Made by a program: the position numbers and the translations under genes
Assembly (NCBI GenBank): GCA_023374045.1
Contig: CM041780.1
Span: 34,590,337-34,654,336 of the forward strand
DNA from: Limonium bicolor
Taxonomy: Eukaryota; Streptophyta; Magnoliopsida; Caryophyllales; Plumbaginaceae
Reading direction: 5' to 3'
DNA: 64,000 nucleotides
Part shown: positions 30,400 through 41,600 of the stretch, one piece after another
How positions within the stretch are numbered: position 1 is the first letter of the stretch
Layout of the letters: every line of letters begins with the position of its first letter
The notes under the pieces: model-generated
The model's input: only the letters and a program-made list of their open reading frames with translations
Database searches by the model: none
What the model was told of the DNA's origin: nothing

Positions 30400-32150
30400 C
30401 TTTATTCATATTTAACCACAATCCTCACATTCAAGACTTTTGAGACCTTTATAACATAAATGTGTTTATATTATATAATTAAATCTAAGAATTTCAATAA
30501 TAATCTTAAGCTCAATACCTTTATTCTTAATTTAGAATAAACATTGTATTATGACCTATGATGGACTGATCTCAGAATACTATACTATTATCTCACAATG
30601 TAAAGATTATGTATTTAAACAATACCTACTAGATAATCAATTGAGATTAAGTCTTCCCCTTAATGATTTTAATGATTTTATCTTAAAACATTAAGTTATA
30701 TTCCAATACCATAAATGTTAAGAAATGATTAAATGTAGACTTACTAATCCACCCCACATTTAGATGTAAAAGTATTTTATTTATTTTATTATTGTTTATA
30801 TATTAAGAACATTTAGATGTAAACGTATTACATTTGTTTATCATTAATTATAGAATAAGATCTATTTGTACAACATTTTATGAAATCACAATTTTTCCTA
30901 AGTTTTAACTTATTAATTACTTAATCCCAATTTAAGATTTACATCCTAGTCATTGACAAATAATACTATACATGTATTTTAATATGGTTATATATAAACC
31001 TTGGAAATTCAAAGGTAACTCTTCAGCCTAATACATAACTATAATTTAATACCACCTCATATAATATTCTCCTATTAATATTATGTAGAGGTTTAGTTTA
31101 ACTTATTAATTCCTTCGTATTATTTTCTATAAGGTATTTAATTTTATTATGTTTAATGTGTATATAATATATTTATATATACTAGGATTTGTTCAAAGCA
31201 TTATTTATGTAGTTTTATTGTATTTAATTATGTTTAATAACTTTTAGGCATAACTACACCGATATACGGTTTATAAAATAAAGTGTTTCCCTTTATTTAT
31301 TTTATACATATATACGTATACTTGTATTAAAATTTAATTAATACATACCCTATGTAGCTTATTATATTTAAATTATCTTATTACCTCAACATTTATCTGC
31401 ATCCATGTATGTTTCACAAAGTATTTCTTTACTATATCTTAGGATACTAGCTCTTATACTATTTAGTTAATACAAGTGTTAATTTATTAGCTCCCTGTTT
31501 TACCCTAAGTTACTATTTTATTTCCTTTCTATATATGTGTAAATATATACATTTCCCTTAGTTTAATTAAAAATATTAACTCCCATATAGTATAATAAAT
31601 AAAACGTAAAAATAATTAAATTCCTTGATTTACATAAGTTTCTACTTAAATAAGTATATATACATATATGTAAATAATTCCACTTCTCTTAAAAGCTAAT
31701 ACCAAAACATTTATAACTTACTGTTATAAAATGTTAATTTAGTGTTCCACATTTTTCCCAGCTTAAAAAGTTTATTAACAAACCATACTTTAATTTTTGG
31801 TTACATTAAAACCATATATTATAAGTTATTCTTATGAAAAACTTATAAACACAATTTTTTAACTATTTACCATTGCCCAAAAATTCCCAAATTTAATATA
31901 CAGTAACTATAACATTTTAGACATATTATAAAATTTTTATTTCATAAAAATATCTTTTTAAATTAGCCAAATAATTCCAGAAAACCCGTAATTTGCAAAA
32001 CTCATAACTTATGTTTAAAAACTCAAAACCTTATTAATTTACATCAAAATAAACAAGATTTAATAAGGAATCTATGGTTAAAATTTCAAGTCAAAATACC
32101 TTCGGGAAGGTATTTAAATATTCAACAAGTTAGAGTTAAATTCTGAAACA
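30400..32150. other. AT-rich stretch without genes
   Basis: About 1.75 kb of strongly AT-rich sequence with many TATATA and ATTTAA runs. No open frame of note appears. A comparable stretch lies in the LTR of element III (52950-54700), so I take it as LTR sequence. Confidence 0.6.
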
Positions 32151-33260
32151 TTATAAACTTAAAACATCTTTATTATCCACGATCTAATCTTGGTCGTCCA
32201 TTTCCTTAAGTCCAGATCGGACGGACGCTGAAGCCCCAGTTCTTCATCAAATCCAAAATCGAAGTCGAGTACTAAATCGACAATATCTCCCAATCTACAG
32301 AACGAAATCAAGTGATTCTTTTTCTATGTTTAAAAATTAAATACGGTTCTAATGAGACCATTTCCCATTTCAATGTTAGAATTACAATTCTCAATTTAAC
32401 TCAATTTCCATTATAATGCAGTATACGATGGTTTTCAAATTCGATTTCGAGGTTAGGGTTCATACGGTTTAGAAATTCGAATTTCCACAATTCTCTCTAT
32501 ATGATGCACTATAGGTTAAATTGGTTGGGGGTTAGTTCGAGAATGACAAATCAAACACATTGTTGGAGGAATTGATCAGAAACTTACCAGAGAAGCGCCG
32601 GCAAGCAAAATCGAATTCGATTTCCAGAAAAGTCATTATTTTTTGAGCAGTTCAAGTAGCCTACTTCACAGATCAACTCGTGCTAGCTGAGAGAGATTCA
32701 ATGCATAAAACCTATGTAATTTTAAAGTAGACATGTAACTCTAAACATTGGTGGAAGAATCATGGAAAACGAATAACTAGGGAGAAAGTTACAGATCCAC
32801 AAAGATCTGAGGTTACCATGTCGTTTCTGGAAGAATTCTGGGCAAAAACCCGACTTGATCGAGTAGGGAACTTTAGACGACTAGCGCTTCCAAACTATTA
32901 CGAATCAGCCTTAGTCATCAACATGAAAGTTGTAGAGGGATTAGAGCTCTTCAAAACTAGCTAAAGAACACAAAATTTGGCTGAGAACGAGACACTTATG
33001 CAAGACGAGTTACCTGATTTTCAGAGAAAACCAGAATTCTCTGGGTTACGAATTCGCAATGTGGCAACTTTGGATCAATATTACCGTCGATGTAGGATGA
33101 GTTAGAGATGTATGAGTTTATGGTTGGAAAGATGATGATTAAGGAGAAGAGAATGCAAAAGCCGACACTCAAAATTCACAACTAGGAGAAGTTCTGGAGG
33201 TCACAAGATAGGGCACAACTGATTTCTATTGCGAAAAACAAGGAGAAAATCGACTAATGT

Positions 33261-33421
33261 TGGGCGGCCTGTGATGTAATAGCTTGTTAGCCACGTGGGT
33301 TGGTTAACTAGCGTGTAACACCAACAGTTAGCATGTGAGGAAGTATGTTTTCTCCTTCCGCTGCCAGTTTCAACAAACGTGGTGCGTGTTAAGCGAGAGT
33401 TGTGTTGGATGGGGTGTTACA
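33261..33421 (+). mobile_element. Truncated 3' end of a forward LTR
   Basis: The text from about 33278 ('agcttgttagccacgtggg') to GGATGGGGTGTTACA matches the end of the LTR at 58180-58312. The rest of that LTR is missing on the left. It is followed by a PBS, so it is the remnant of the 5' LTR of region A. Confidence 0.75.
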
Positions 33422-33426
33422 AAAAG

Positions 33427-33438
33427 TGGTATCAGAGC
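33427..33438 (+). other. Primer-binding site of region A
   Basis: TGGTATCAGAGC is an exact match to the standard initiator Met-tRNA type site, five bases after the LTR end. Confidence 0.85.
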
Positions 33439-34238
33439 GAAGAGTCGCTTCTGATACTGAATTACCCGAGCTTAGGAAGTACCGAGTTGGATTTTAGTAC
33501 TTTGGGTAAGGGTTGGTGATAGCGTGAGAGATCGCTAGTTAGGTATTACCAGTGTACTAGAAACCTACAACATCCTTCCCGCCCTCCACATCCTGTTTTA
33601 TAACTTGGAAACACGCTAACGAGATGAAAGTCCTCTCATACTCGGGAATACCCGATCTGCTGTTATAAGTACTTCTGTGAGAACGGAGAACCATTCATAC
33701 GGTAGATCCCGAAGAGTGGAATCCCGGAGACGGTTTCTATTGAACAATGTTAACCGCATTAATAGCGAAGAATGAAGAATTTTGTGTATAAGAGAAAGAA
33801 TTTCCGGCAACCTGGGTCGACATGCTGAGCAGTCGAGAATAACCAGCTTTGCAAACGCCCGCCCATGCAACAGGCAAGAAGTGAAATAATGGAACCCGAG
33901 ACGAGTGTCTACGGGGCCACAGTTGTTTTAAATGGTACGCCAACGATATACCAACCGACTAATGAACTACAAACGTAGTACCCAAACAGAGACAGGTCTC
34001 AGTAACCACGACAATACGTGTAATGGCTACGAAGGAGATACAATGCTAAGTGAGAAGGGGTCTCCCAGAATGGGAACACCCTATTTAATGATATCATGTG
34101 AATACAGTGAGAAGTCACCCAGAGGATTTAATGTCTAGACTTAAGATCAAGTGAGGGCCAACAGGCCACTGATGAAGTGCGGGTAAAAATGATACCCGCA
34201 ACCGGTGGTGTGTTGAACCGATAGCCAGTTAGCATGGC

Positions 34239-34258
34239 GCACTTGCCATGGCAAGTGC
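34239..34258 (+). other. 20-bp palindrome in region A
   Basis: GCACTTGCCATGGCAAGTGC is perfectly self-complementary. It lies 818 bp from the LTR end, and counterparts occur in B (41581-41600) and C (59140-59159). In RNA it could form a strong hairpin or a dimer contact. Confidence 0.8.
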
Positions 34259-36120
34259 TGCTATAACAGCTGTCGGGAAGTGTTAACAAATACGAAGTAC
34301 TTAGTAAAGTACCATGAAGTTAAGTGAGATCATCATGACCGTGGCAGGGCTTGATAGCCTAACCTCTGTAATTGGAGTACACCCAGTCAGCAAGAGCTAG
34401 ACTTGTGTTAAGACAAGAAGGCATTGTAATACCATAAAAAATTTTTCTTTCAAACTCGGATTTATTTCAAACTCTTTTTCAAAACAAAGTTTCTTTCAAA
34501 CCCATTTTGTTTCAAAAACTTCTTTTAAACCAAACGAGTAACCCCAAGGTAGTTGATAAAGATACAACAGTGGATAAACTTTCCCTCGATTAGTTCGGGA
34601 AGCATGGAATGCATGATGTCACAAGACAATACAAGGGAGTTGACAACAGAATACTTCACCTAGGCGTGTGACGACACTACGAGTGTACCAACTGTAATGT
34701 GGACGACCACACTCCGTGAGGAGCTTGTGGGCCTGACAGACCTATTTATGGGTTAGTTGGGTAAGTAGCAATGTATCATATGGTACCCCACATATGTATA
34801 CGAGTAGAGTCCGAAACACGGGAAGTAGTCGACTTCGTACTACGGTCAGCATATCAATCAAACAGAGCTAAGGATTACCATGGATGGTAAAGTAAAGGAA
34901 CTCAGTTAAGTTAACGAGACTAAAGGAATTATGAATTCCTTTCAAGGAAATGTTTAAGAGTCAGGAGGTGCGAGTGCACTAACTTTTAGTAAAGACATAG
35001 CATATGTCTTAAGGATCCTCGGGATAAGCATGATAGTTGGAACGGTGACCCAGCCTATACTCGCAAGGCAGATCCTAATGTGGACACATTAGTGTGCAAT
35101 GAACGGGATGAAACTCCCAGAATGAGTACCTACACTACCAGGAAATGTTGATCTTCACAGAAGAAGATAATAAGCCAGTTAGAACGCAAACGGCGTGGCT
35201 AACTAAGTATACCAATAAGTGCGAACCTGATGTAATGGCATAACTTAGCAACACCCAGGAGCAATCCTTGAAGGGTGTTCGCATCAACAAGTGTTGCACG
35301 AAATGACATGATAGAAGCACAAGGGTTGAAACTAACACCTTTTAGACATAAGTTGTTAGGAGACGGACTGCAATCCTAAGGGGCATCCCGTGAAAAGAAC
35401 GTGATGCAACGACTTTGTCATGGAGCCCAATATAATATCCAAATCATGAAATGTTGCACAGAGAAATAAATGAATGTGGACAGCTTACAATGAGCGCAAC
35501 TTAAGACAATAAGGCTTATAAGAACAAGCAAGATATGTTATGTAAATTTGATTGATTGCAGAAGTTTATGTTGTATAAGTGAATATAGTGGAGACGAACC
35601 ACCGCATTAAGAGTGGGGATACCTCCCGATATTGTGAAACCACGGGAGCGGTAGTTAGGTGAACTAAGTACAGGGAATACGTTAAGGTGGACCAATATGG
35701 TTACTACCACTTGTGGAGACCGGAAGGGTAATAAGTCTAATAGAAACCACCGTACGTGTGTGACGCTAAATGTGTGATGGACAATGCTCAAGGAGCATTA
35801 AGACTCAAAGACTAGGATATTCAACAATCAGTCAATGAGTGGTGAAAGTGATGTAAGTTAGATGTGGCGAAGTTAAAGTGGTAGTAAATACGATATAAGC
35901 TGATGTTATACAAGGAGTAAGAGCACGGTGCGCAGCAAGCGACCGTTGTATAGGTGTTGTTGAATAATATATGGCAGATAAGACCAGTTATGAGTTAAAC
36001 TCAGTGGAATGCAAGGAAGTGATAGCAAATAACTAGGCAGTAAGCCAGTAGCCAGTATTACGACGAGATCAGAGTCTCGATGAAACACAGTGTGAATTCT
36101 GTTGCGAATCGCATGAGAAT

Positions 36121-36216
36121 TTGCTGCCAAGAGTTTACGCCTCTGCACTCTGTATGACTGAGTGTTTTGGTATTGCACTTGCGCAGTAATGATCGAGTGG
36201 GATAGCTAGGAATTGG
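36121..36216 (+). other. Most conserved block of the LARD interior (A copy)
   Basis: About 95 bp are nearly the same in A, B and C, including CTGCACTCTGTATGACTGAG and GTTTTGGTATTGCACTTG, then GATCGAGTGGGA. Its conservation stands out from the more divergent flanks. It has no coding potential that I recognise. Confidence 0.75.
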
Positions 36217-37716
36217 AAACATGTTAATTGTGGGAGGAATAATGTTGTAATGGCCGATGCATAAGAATGCAAGCCGCACCGATGAAGGATACATGTACAA
36301 ACCAAATGTGGAGGCATGATTAGCAATAAGTAACTACAATAGCACTAAATACCAAGTACCGGTATGGGATATACCTCAAGTGTGGGAATAACTGAGAGAG
36401 CACTACACATTGGGTAGCAGCCCAACTTTAATACCCCGATCTAAAAAAAATGGTGATTAAATTACTCTAATATGATTATTAGAGGCCTAATGGTGCCTAG
36501 AAAGTATTGGTAAAGAGAATGAAACCAAAAGAAAAGAGAAAATGCGCAAAAGCTAAAAACGCATTAAAATGAATAAAGGAGAAATATGATCTCGTTAGGG
36601 TCCGAGATGGACTCCTAAGGCTTAGTTATGCCTAATTAATATGTGGGAATAATTCCCGAGAGAAAACGAATCTAAATATGGATTAAAAATGCTAACGGAG
36701 TTTTATAGCACGCTTTCGAGAAAACCCGAAAACGTAACTTTAAGTGGTCAAACGGACCCGTAAAATTATAGTTGATTAAATAACTATAATTAAGTATTAA
36801 TGGAAGTTTAATAACCATTAAAATGAAGAAACGAGAAAATCCGAAAAACGGGCCCGGTTAGTGAATAGTGCTAAACCGGGTAAATTATCGAGCGTTCCTG
36901 TAAAAAAATGAAAAACGCTACCAGTTAGTATTTTTGTGGGGCCGATTTTAATTAGTACACACACACATTTAATTAGGGTTGTTTATTTAATTAGCTCAGT
37001 CACAAGGAGACAAATAAATAAAGTAAAAGGGAATAGTGAAAAGGGGCTTTAAAACCTCTCACCTCCTTTATTTCTTCATTTCACGATTTGCCCCAGCTCT
37101 CTGTAAACTCCTTCTTCCTCCTCTCTGTACGTGAGGCGATTCCAACACAGCTCACCACCTCCAACTTCTCCTTCCATTATCTTGTTCGATTCTCCACCAA
37201 ATCACACAAAATTATACCGTTAGATTCGTATCGGCGAGGGCTACATTTTCCACCCCTCAAAACCTTGATTTCTCCACTTCACTTCCATGGGTGTTGGAGC
37301 TTTCAAAGCTTGGTGAGCTGATTTTGACTCTCCTTCACCACCTTGATGCCTTAAGGTAATAATAAGTAAGAGCTTAGACCATTTCGAGCTAGTTTTGCAA
37401 ATTTGGAGAATTTTTCCCCATTGAAAATTCTCTTCCGTTTCAGCCGGTTGCACCTTGCCTTTGTGGAGTTTTCTGGAAATGCCCCACTTGATTTGCCAAG
37501 CTCATCCTTTTGGATTTTCCAAGGTAATGCCTTCTTAAAACCTTAAGAACCCTCCTTAAAATTCTAGGGTTTTGATATTAAGGATAGTATTTGAATTAGT
37601 GTGTGGTTCTTGGACTGGCTAGCGTGAGTTGTTGGCTGATTGAGAAACAGAATCAAGAGGGAAAGAGAAAGAAAGAGAAAAGAAGGGAAGGAGGAAGAGA
37701 AACCGAAACTAGCAAG

Positions 37717-37919
37717 GTAATTGAGCCTACCTTGAGTTGAATTGTTGTCTTGGGGAATAGATTTTTAAGGTGAATTGAATGTAAATGGTGATGTAGTCAT
37801 GAAACTACAAGGTTGAACAAGTAATGAGATTGTTTAATGTGGTTTAAATGTGGGAAATAAACCTTGAGAGCAAACTATTACATATGTATGTACAAGGTGG
37901 GAAAAACAATGTGCTGCAG
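37717..37919 (+). other. Candidate leader intron in the shared LTR
   Basis: The donor AGCAAG|GTAATT follows purine-rich sequence; the acceptor GTGCTGCAG|G lies 203 nt later. Equivalents are at 3018-3200 and 57492-57643. Confidence 0.4.
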
Positions 37920-38301
37920 GAAAGTTTAATGCTTATATAACAGGGATGAAAAATAGATTTTTGTGAGCTGATTAGTTTGTGAGAATGCCTAGGAATGTAA
38001 CAAACTCTGTCAAAATTTGCCTAGGAATGTATGGACTTGAGTGTATTAAGGCGTGAGATAGGATGGCAAGAAAGAAAGGATTGAAAACTTCAACAGAAGT
38101 AAGAACTTGCAACTGTAACAGGAAAAAATTACAGTGAAATGAGTTATTTGACAGATGAATATATAGAATGGTTTAGGTTAGTTTTGAATGCCTAAACAAT
38201 GTCAAAACATGTTATAATATATGTGTGAATATTAGGGAAGAGATTGGTGGTATTTAGAGTTGAAACAAGTTGAAAAACTTACATAAATTGCAAAACTGCA
38301 A

Positions 38302-38556
38302 CTGGTCCGGGTTTGCAAACCAGGACACAAACCGGACCAGCATCAAAACACGGCAGAAAGGTTTATCAAAGGAGTGGTCCGGGTTTGCAAACCAGGACCT
38401 AAACCCGGACCACCCCTAAATCATACCCGAGAGTTCTGTAACCATGTGGTCCGGGTTTGCAAACTAGGACACAAACCCGGACCAGTCCCAAATCTTACCC
38501 GAGGGTTTTTCCAAGTTGGGGTCCGGGTTTGCAAACTCGGACAGTAACCCGGACCA
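38302..38556 (+). repeat. Four dyad repeats of CTGGTCCGG...CCGGACCAG type
   Basis: Units start near 38302, 38375, 38446 and 38518, that is 71-73 bp apart. Each has GGTCCGGGTTTGCAAAC, containing the palindrome GTTTGCAAAC, then a spacer and AACC(C)GGACCA. The first unit has perfect 9-bp outer arms. This is the same kind of array as in elements I and II with different core bases. Confidence 0.88.
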
Positions 38557-39779
38557 CCCCAAAAATTGTACAGAAACTATTTTAAAGCTTAATTAAGGAT
38601 GGGTAATGTTGGGAAAATGACAGTATAAGGAATTATGACCTGATTAATGATGTTTAAAGGTCATAAAGAGTGTAAACAAGTTTTGATAAGTGAATGAGAA
38701 AGTTGTGAGTTTAAGACCACATGAGTAAAACTAAGTTAAACGGGATAACGGGGTTAAGTACGGGAGTAATAGTTTTACATATCGTAACACTTTTGATGTT
38801 AATAAAAACATTTGAATGTTATCAGTGGAACAAGTGTGAACCGAGGAACGAGTGGTGACCCGGTAAAGTATATCCATGGAAAGGTATGATTTTCTCATAC
38901 TCCGCGTGCTAACCGAGTTACGTTGATTTGTGTGTTGTGTGCCGGCTTAATCAAGATTAAAGCATGAAAATAATCCCTTGTTTGATTATGTATGTCTTGA
39001 TGTATGTTGAATGAGCTAACATACTTGTATGCCGGTGTGGTCTAACATAGAGTAAAGACCGACTCCTAGTGAGTAACGTTTGGCTAGAGACCCATAGATC
39101 GGGTCGATGCTTATGATAACGAAAATGGGCAAACACACAAACTATCCGTTAAAGTATAACGAAAACGCAACATATGAACTCCCTAGAATATAAGGAGATG
39201 TGCGGGTTGAGTAATTACCCGATAACGGTTAGTAAACCATAATGACACAATCCACGAAACAAATGAGAGTGGAAAGATAAGTGAACCTCCCTCAAGAGGA
39301 TTAACGATAGTTTCGAAGATGTGAACTAGTAAAGAAGGTAAAAGAGACCTAAGGGATTAGTAGCTCCCTTGAGACACGGTCAACCTCCTATATGAGGATT
39401 TTACCAATTTAAGAAATTAACCGAAAGTATGAGTAAGTGGAATGTATGGGTAACTTTTAAAACCTAAGATTAACCGAACTAAAGTAATGTTCCCAAGTCA
39501 TTAGAAACATCGAGAGTGATGCTTCTAGACTAATATACATAATATTATTAAAACTCCGAGAGAGGAGTGTATGGGAATGAGAGTAGTCCGAGAGTAGTCG
39601 GACCTAAGTAAAAAGAGATAGGAACTAAGAGAGAGTTCGTGAGCTAGTTGAACCTTCCCACCATGCTAGACCCGGAGTAGGGTCGAAACCCGGGAAGTAA
39701 GACTATGCTAGAGAGCCATGAGTTTTGGCCTAAGTATGTATAAGAGAACAAGCGTGATGTAGGAGACCTGTAGCGTCTC

Positions 39780-39995
39780 GAGAATCTACAAGAGCTTGAG
39801 TATAAATAACCCAAGAGTGTGGGTGAGATAATGAGTATAAATAACCCAAGAGTGTGGGTGAGATAATGAGTATAAATAACCCAAGAGTATGGGTGAGATA
39901 TGAGAATAAGTAACCCGAGAGTGTGGGTGAGTATAGTACGAGTAGCCCAAGAGAATGGGTGTGTATATGAATAAGTAACCCGAGAGAGCGGGTGA
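39780..39995 (+). repeat. Tandem repeats of about 36 bp in the shared LTR
   Basis: Units of the form GAGTATAAATAACCCAAGAG followed by 'tgtgggtgagataat' repeat four to six times with decay at the end. The block lies 640-855 bp from the LTR end. Confidence 0.85.
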
Positions 39996-40199
39996 GGTAT
40001 TGAATAAGTAAACAAGGCATAGTGAGGTATAACCCTCAAGGCCTAAGAGTAACCAGATACAACTAACAACCTTGTTATGTTAGTTAGGAATTGTGTTCCA
40101 TGATTGGATGTAGATTCCTTGAGCATTACATGTACTTATTGTATTGCTATGATGCATGTTGTTTGACTAAAATGAACTCCATGTATATCCGACTAAGTG

Positions 40200-40280
40200 G
40201 TCGGCGTACCCCGGTTAGCGCTCGGGGTATGCGAATTTCATATGCAGCGTTAAGCTGAGCCCCTAGGGGCGATGTTTTTA
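40200..40280 (+). other. Conserved hairpin block of the shared LTR
   Basis: GCGTACCCC...GGGGTATGC, then CAGC...GCTG, then AGCCCCTAGGGGCG. The stems are kept relative to element I while bases differ. Confidence 0.5.
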
Positions 40281-40639
40281 TTTTACAGGTACACCGAAGA
40301 TGTTACCGTTCGAGAGTAGGACGGGTCGGTGGGTTGCATGGGTAGTAGTTTTAATTACTTATGTATTGAAGGATGTAAGACTGAATATGTTGTCGGCATC
40401 CATTTATTGTAGACTCGGTATAGTAGAGAAATGATTTGAGTATTGTATTTGTATTGTGTACTCGGTTGTTCCAGTTCATCAGACCGTTACGGTATGCAAG
40501 GAAGGCCTGGTTGCCCATATGGGTGGCTAACGGCGTTGTTTCACCCCTCGTTGTAATTAGAGTTACGCTGCATGAGTAAGAGTAATTGGTGACAATTTAA
40601 GAGGTAATGACGAGCTTAACGGTTGGGGTGTTACAAAAA

Positions 40640-40651
40640 TGGTATCAGAGC
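40640..40651 (+). other. Primer-binding site of region B
   Basis: TGGTATCAGAGC, an exact match, follows the LTR end by four bases. Confidence 0.88.
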
Positions 40652-41580
40652 AAAGTATCGCTCTGATGACTGGAAATACCGAGCTTAGGAGATACCGAGT
40701 TAGGAACTAGAGACTTAGGGATGGGTTGAGTGGTAGCGTGAGAGATGCGCTAGTTAGGAACTTCCAGTATGATCTGGATACCTACAATACCAGACCCGCC
40801 CTCCACAAACCCCGTATTTAAAAGCTTGGGAAGGAACGCCAGAGAGATGGGGAATCCGATCTGGCACTTAATTATTATTTCGATATGAACCAGAATCTGT
40901 CATGTGGTAGATCCCGAGAACCGGAGATCCCAGAGACGGATCCCACTGGAACGACAATTACCGCACACAATGGCGGGAGATCGAGAAATCCTAATCCAAG
41001 GAGACCGAAATCTGCGGCAGCCCTGGGGCGACATGCTTAGCAGTCGCGAGAACCCAGCTGGTCGAGCAGCAGTAAGAAGGATGCACCAATCGTGCGACAA
41101 GACGGACTGATAAGAACTAACGAGAACCGGGACACATGTCTACGGACCACCATAGTTAAATAATACCACCAACGTTATACCCATTTACTAAGAATCTAGT
41201 CAAAGGTAGATGCATCCACCCTGCCACACCCAAAGAGATTGCAATACTTAACTGATACAGCTTAGACAGCTACGAGCATAACTACGGGATATACCCGAAT
41301 ATGACTATAGAAGTAGTACCTAAATAATTAAAAACCTCGGTAACCACAGTAAAGACGTGGGAACGAGCAACAAGGTAAAGCATATAATTAAAGTAATTAA
41401 GGAACTCCGAGAGTGGAGGAGCACCTAAATGAATGACAGTCATGTCAAGAGGAATGAGAAGCAGCTCCAAGGAGCAGTTATCCAACTAAGGGATCAAGGA
41501 GAGCCAACGAGGCTACCAAATACAATGTGAACAATACCGTGACCGGTATGAGTTAACCCAAAACCGCCAGTACCGCGCAC

Positions 41581-41600
41581 GCACTTGCCACGGCAAGTGC
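41581..41600 (+). other. 20-bp near-palindrome in region B
   Basis: GCACTTGCCACGGCAAGTGC differs from the A version by one central base and lies 946 bp from the LTR end. The arms are unchanged. Confidence 0.8.

Larger units (their letters stand above)
28879..33260 (-). mobile_element. Reverse-oriented LTR-like block (probable 3' or solo LTR), right end unclear
   Basis: It starts TGTAACACCCC, the reverse complement of the LTR end, directly after Tat sequence with no PBS between. This suggests a 3' LTR or solo LTR. Its order resembles the LTR at 51353-56068: a tandem-repeat block, then a 'gtacctggtcaacgttgtag' segment (30135), then a long AT-rich part. I found no clear TGAAATA start on its right side; it seems cut off near 33260 by the end of a forward LTR. 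No gene is seen. Confidence 0.6.
33422..36428 (+). mobile_element. LARD-like internal region A, non-coding
   Basis: It begins with a PBS and aligns by eye with regions B and C over most of its length, yet no frame encodes a retrotransposon protein. Shared landmarks are the leader, the palindrome at 34239-34258, a TTTCAAAC-rich stretch (34440-34540), the CACCCAGGAGCAATCC hairpin (35255) and the block at 36121-36216. It stops at 'gtagcagcccaact', where B continues for about 1.9 kb more. The 3' part, the PPT and the first bases of the next LTR are thus deleted. Confidence 0.8.
36429..40635 (+). mobile_element. LTR shared by regions A and B
   Basis: It starts TTAATACCCCG, a damaged version of TGAAATACCCC, and ends GGGGTGTTACA followed by an exact PBS. 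It is 4.2 kb long, with a CT-rich leader near 37040-37140, a candidate leader intron, four dyad repeats (38302-38556), tandem repeats (39780-39995) and the hairpin block. As it precedes B's PBS it is B's 5' LTR; as it follows A it is also the only candidate for A's 3' LTR. No gene is seen. Confidence 0.88.

Noticed and set aside
39640..40039. 131-codon minus-strand frame with repeated YSHPYSWVI-like units as a repeat protein
   Set aside because: It follows the 36-bp DNA tandem repeat (a multiple of three) in an LTR, so the repeat stays open in several frames by chance.
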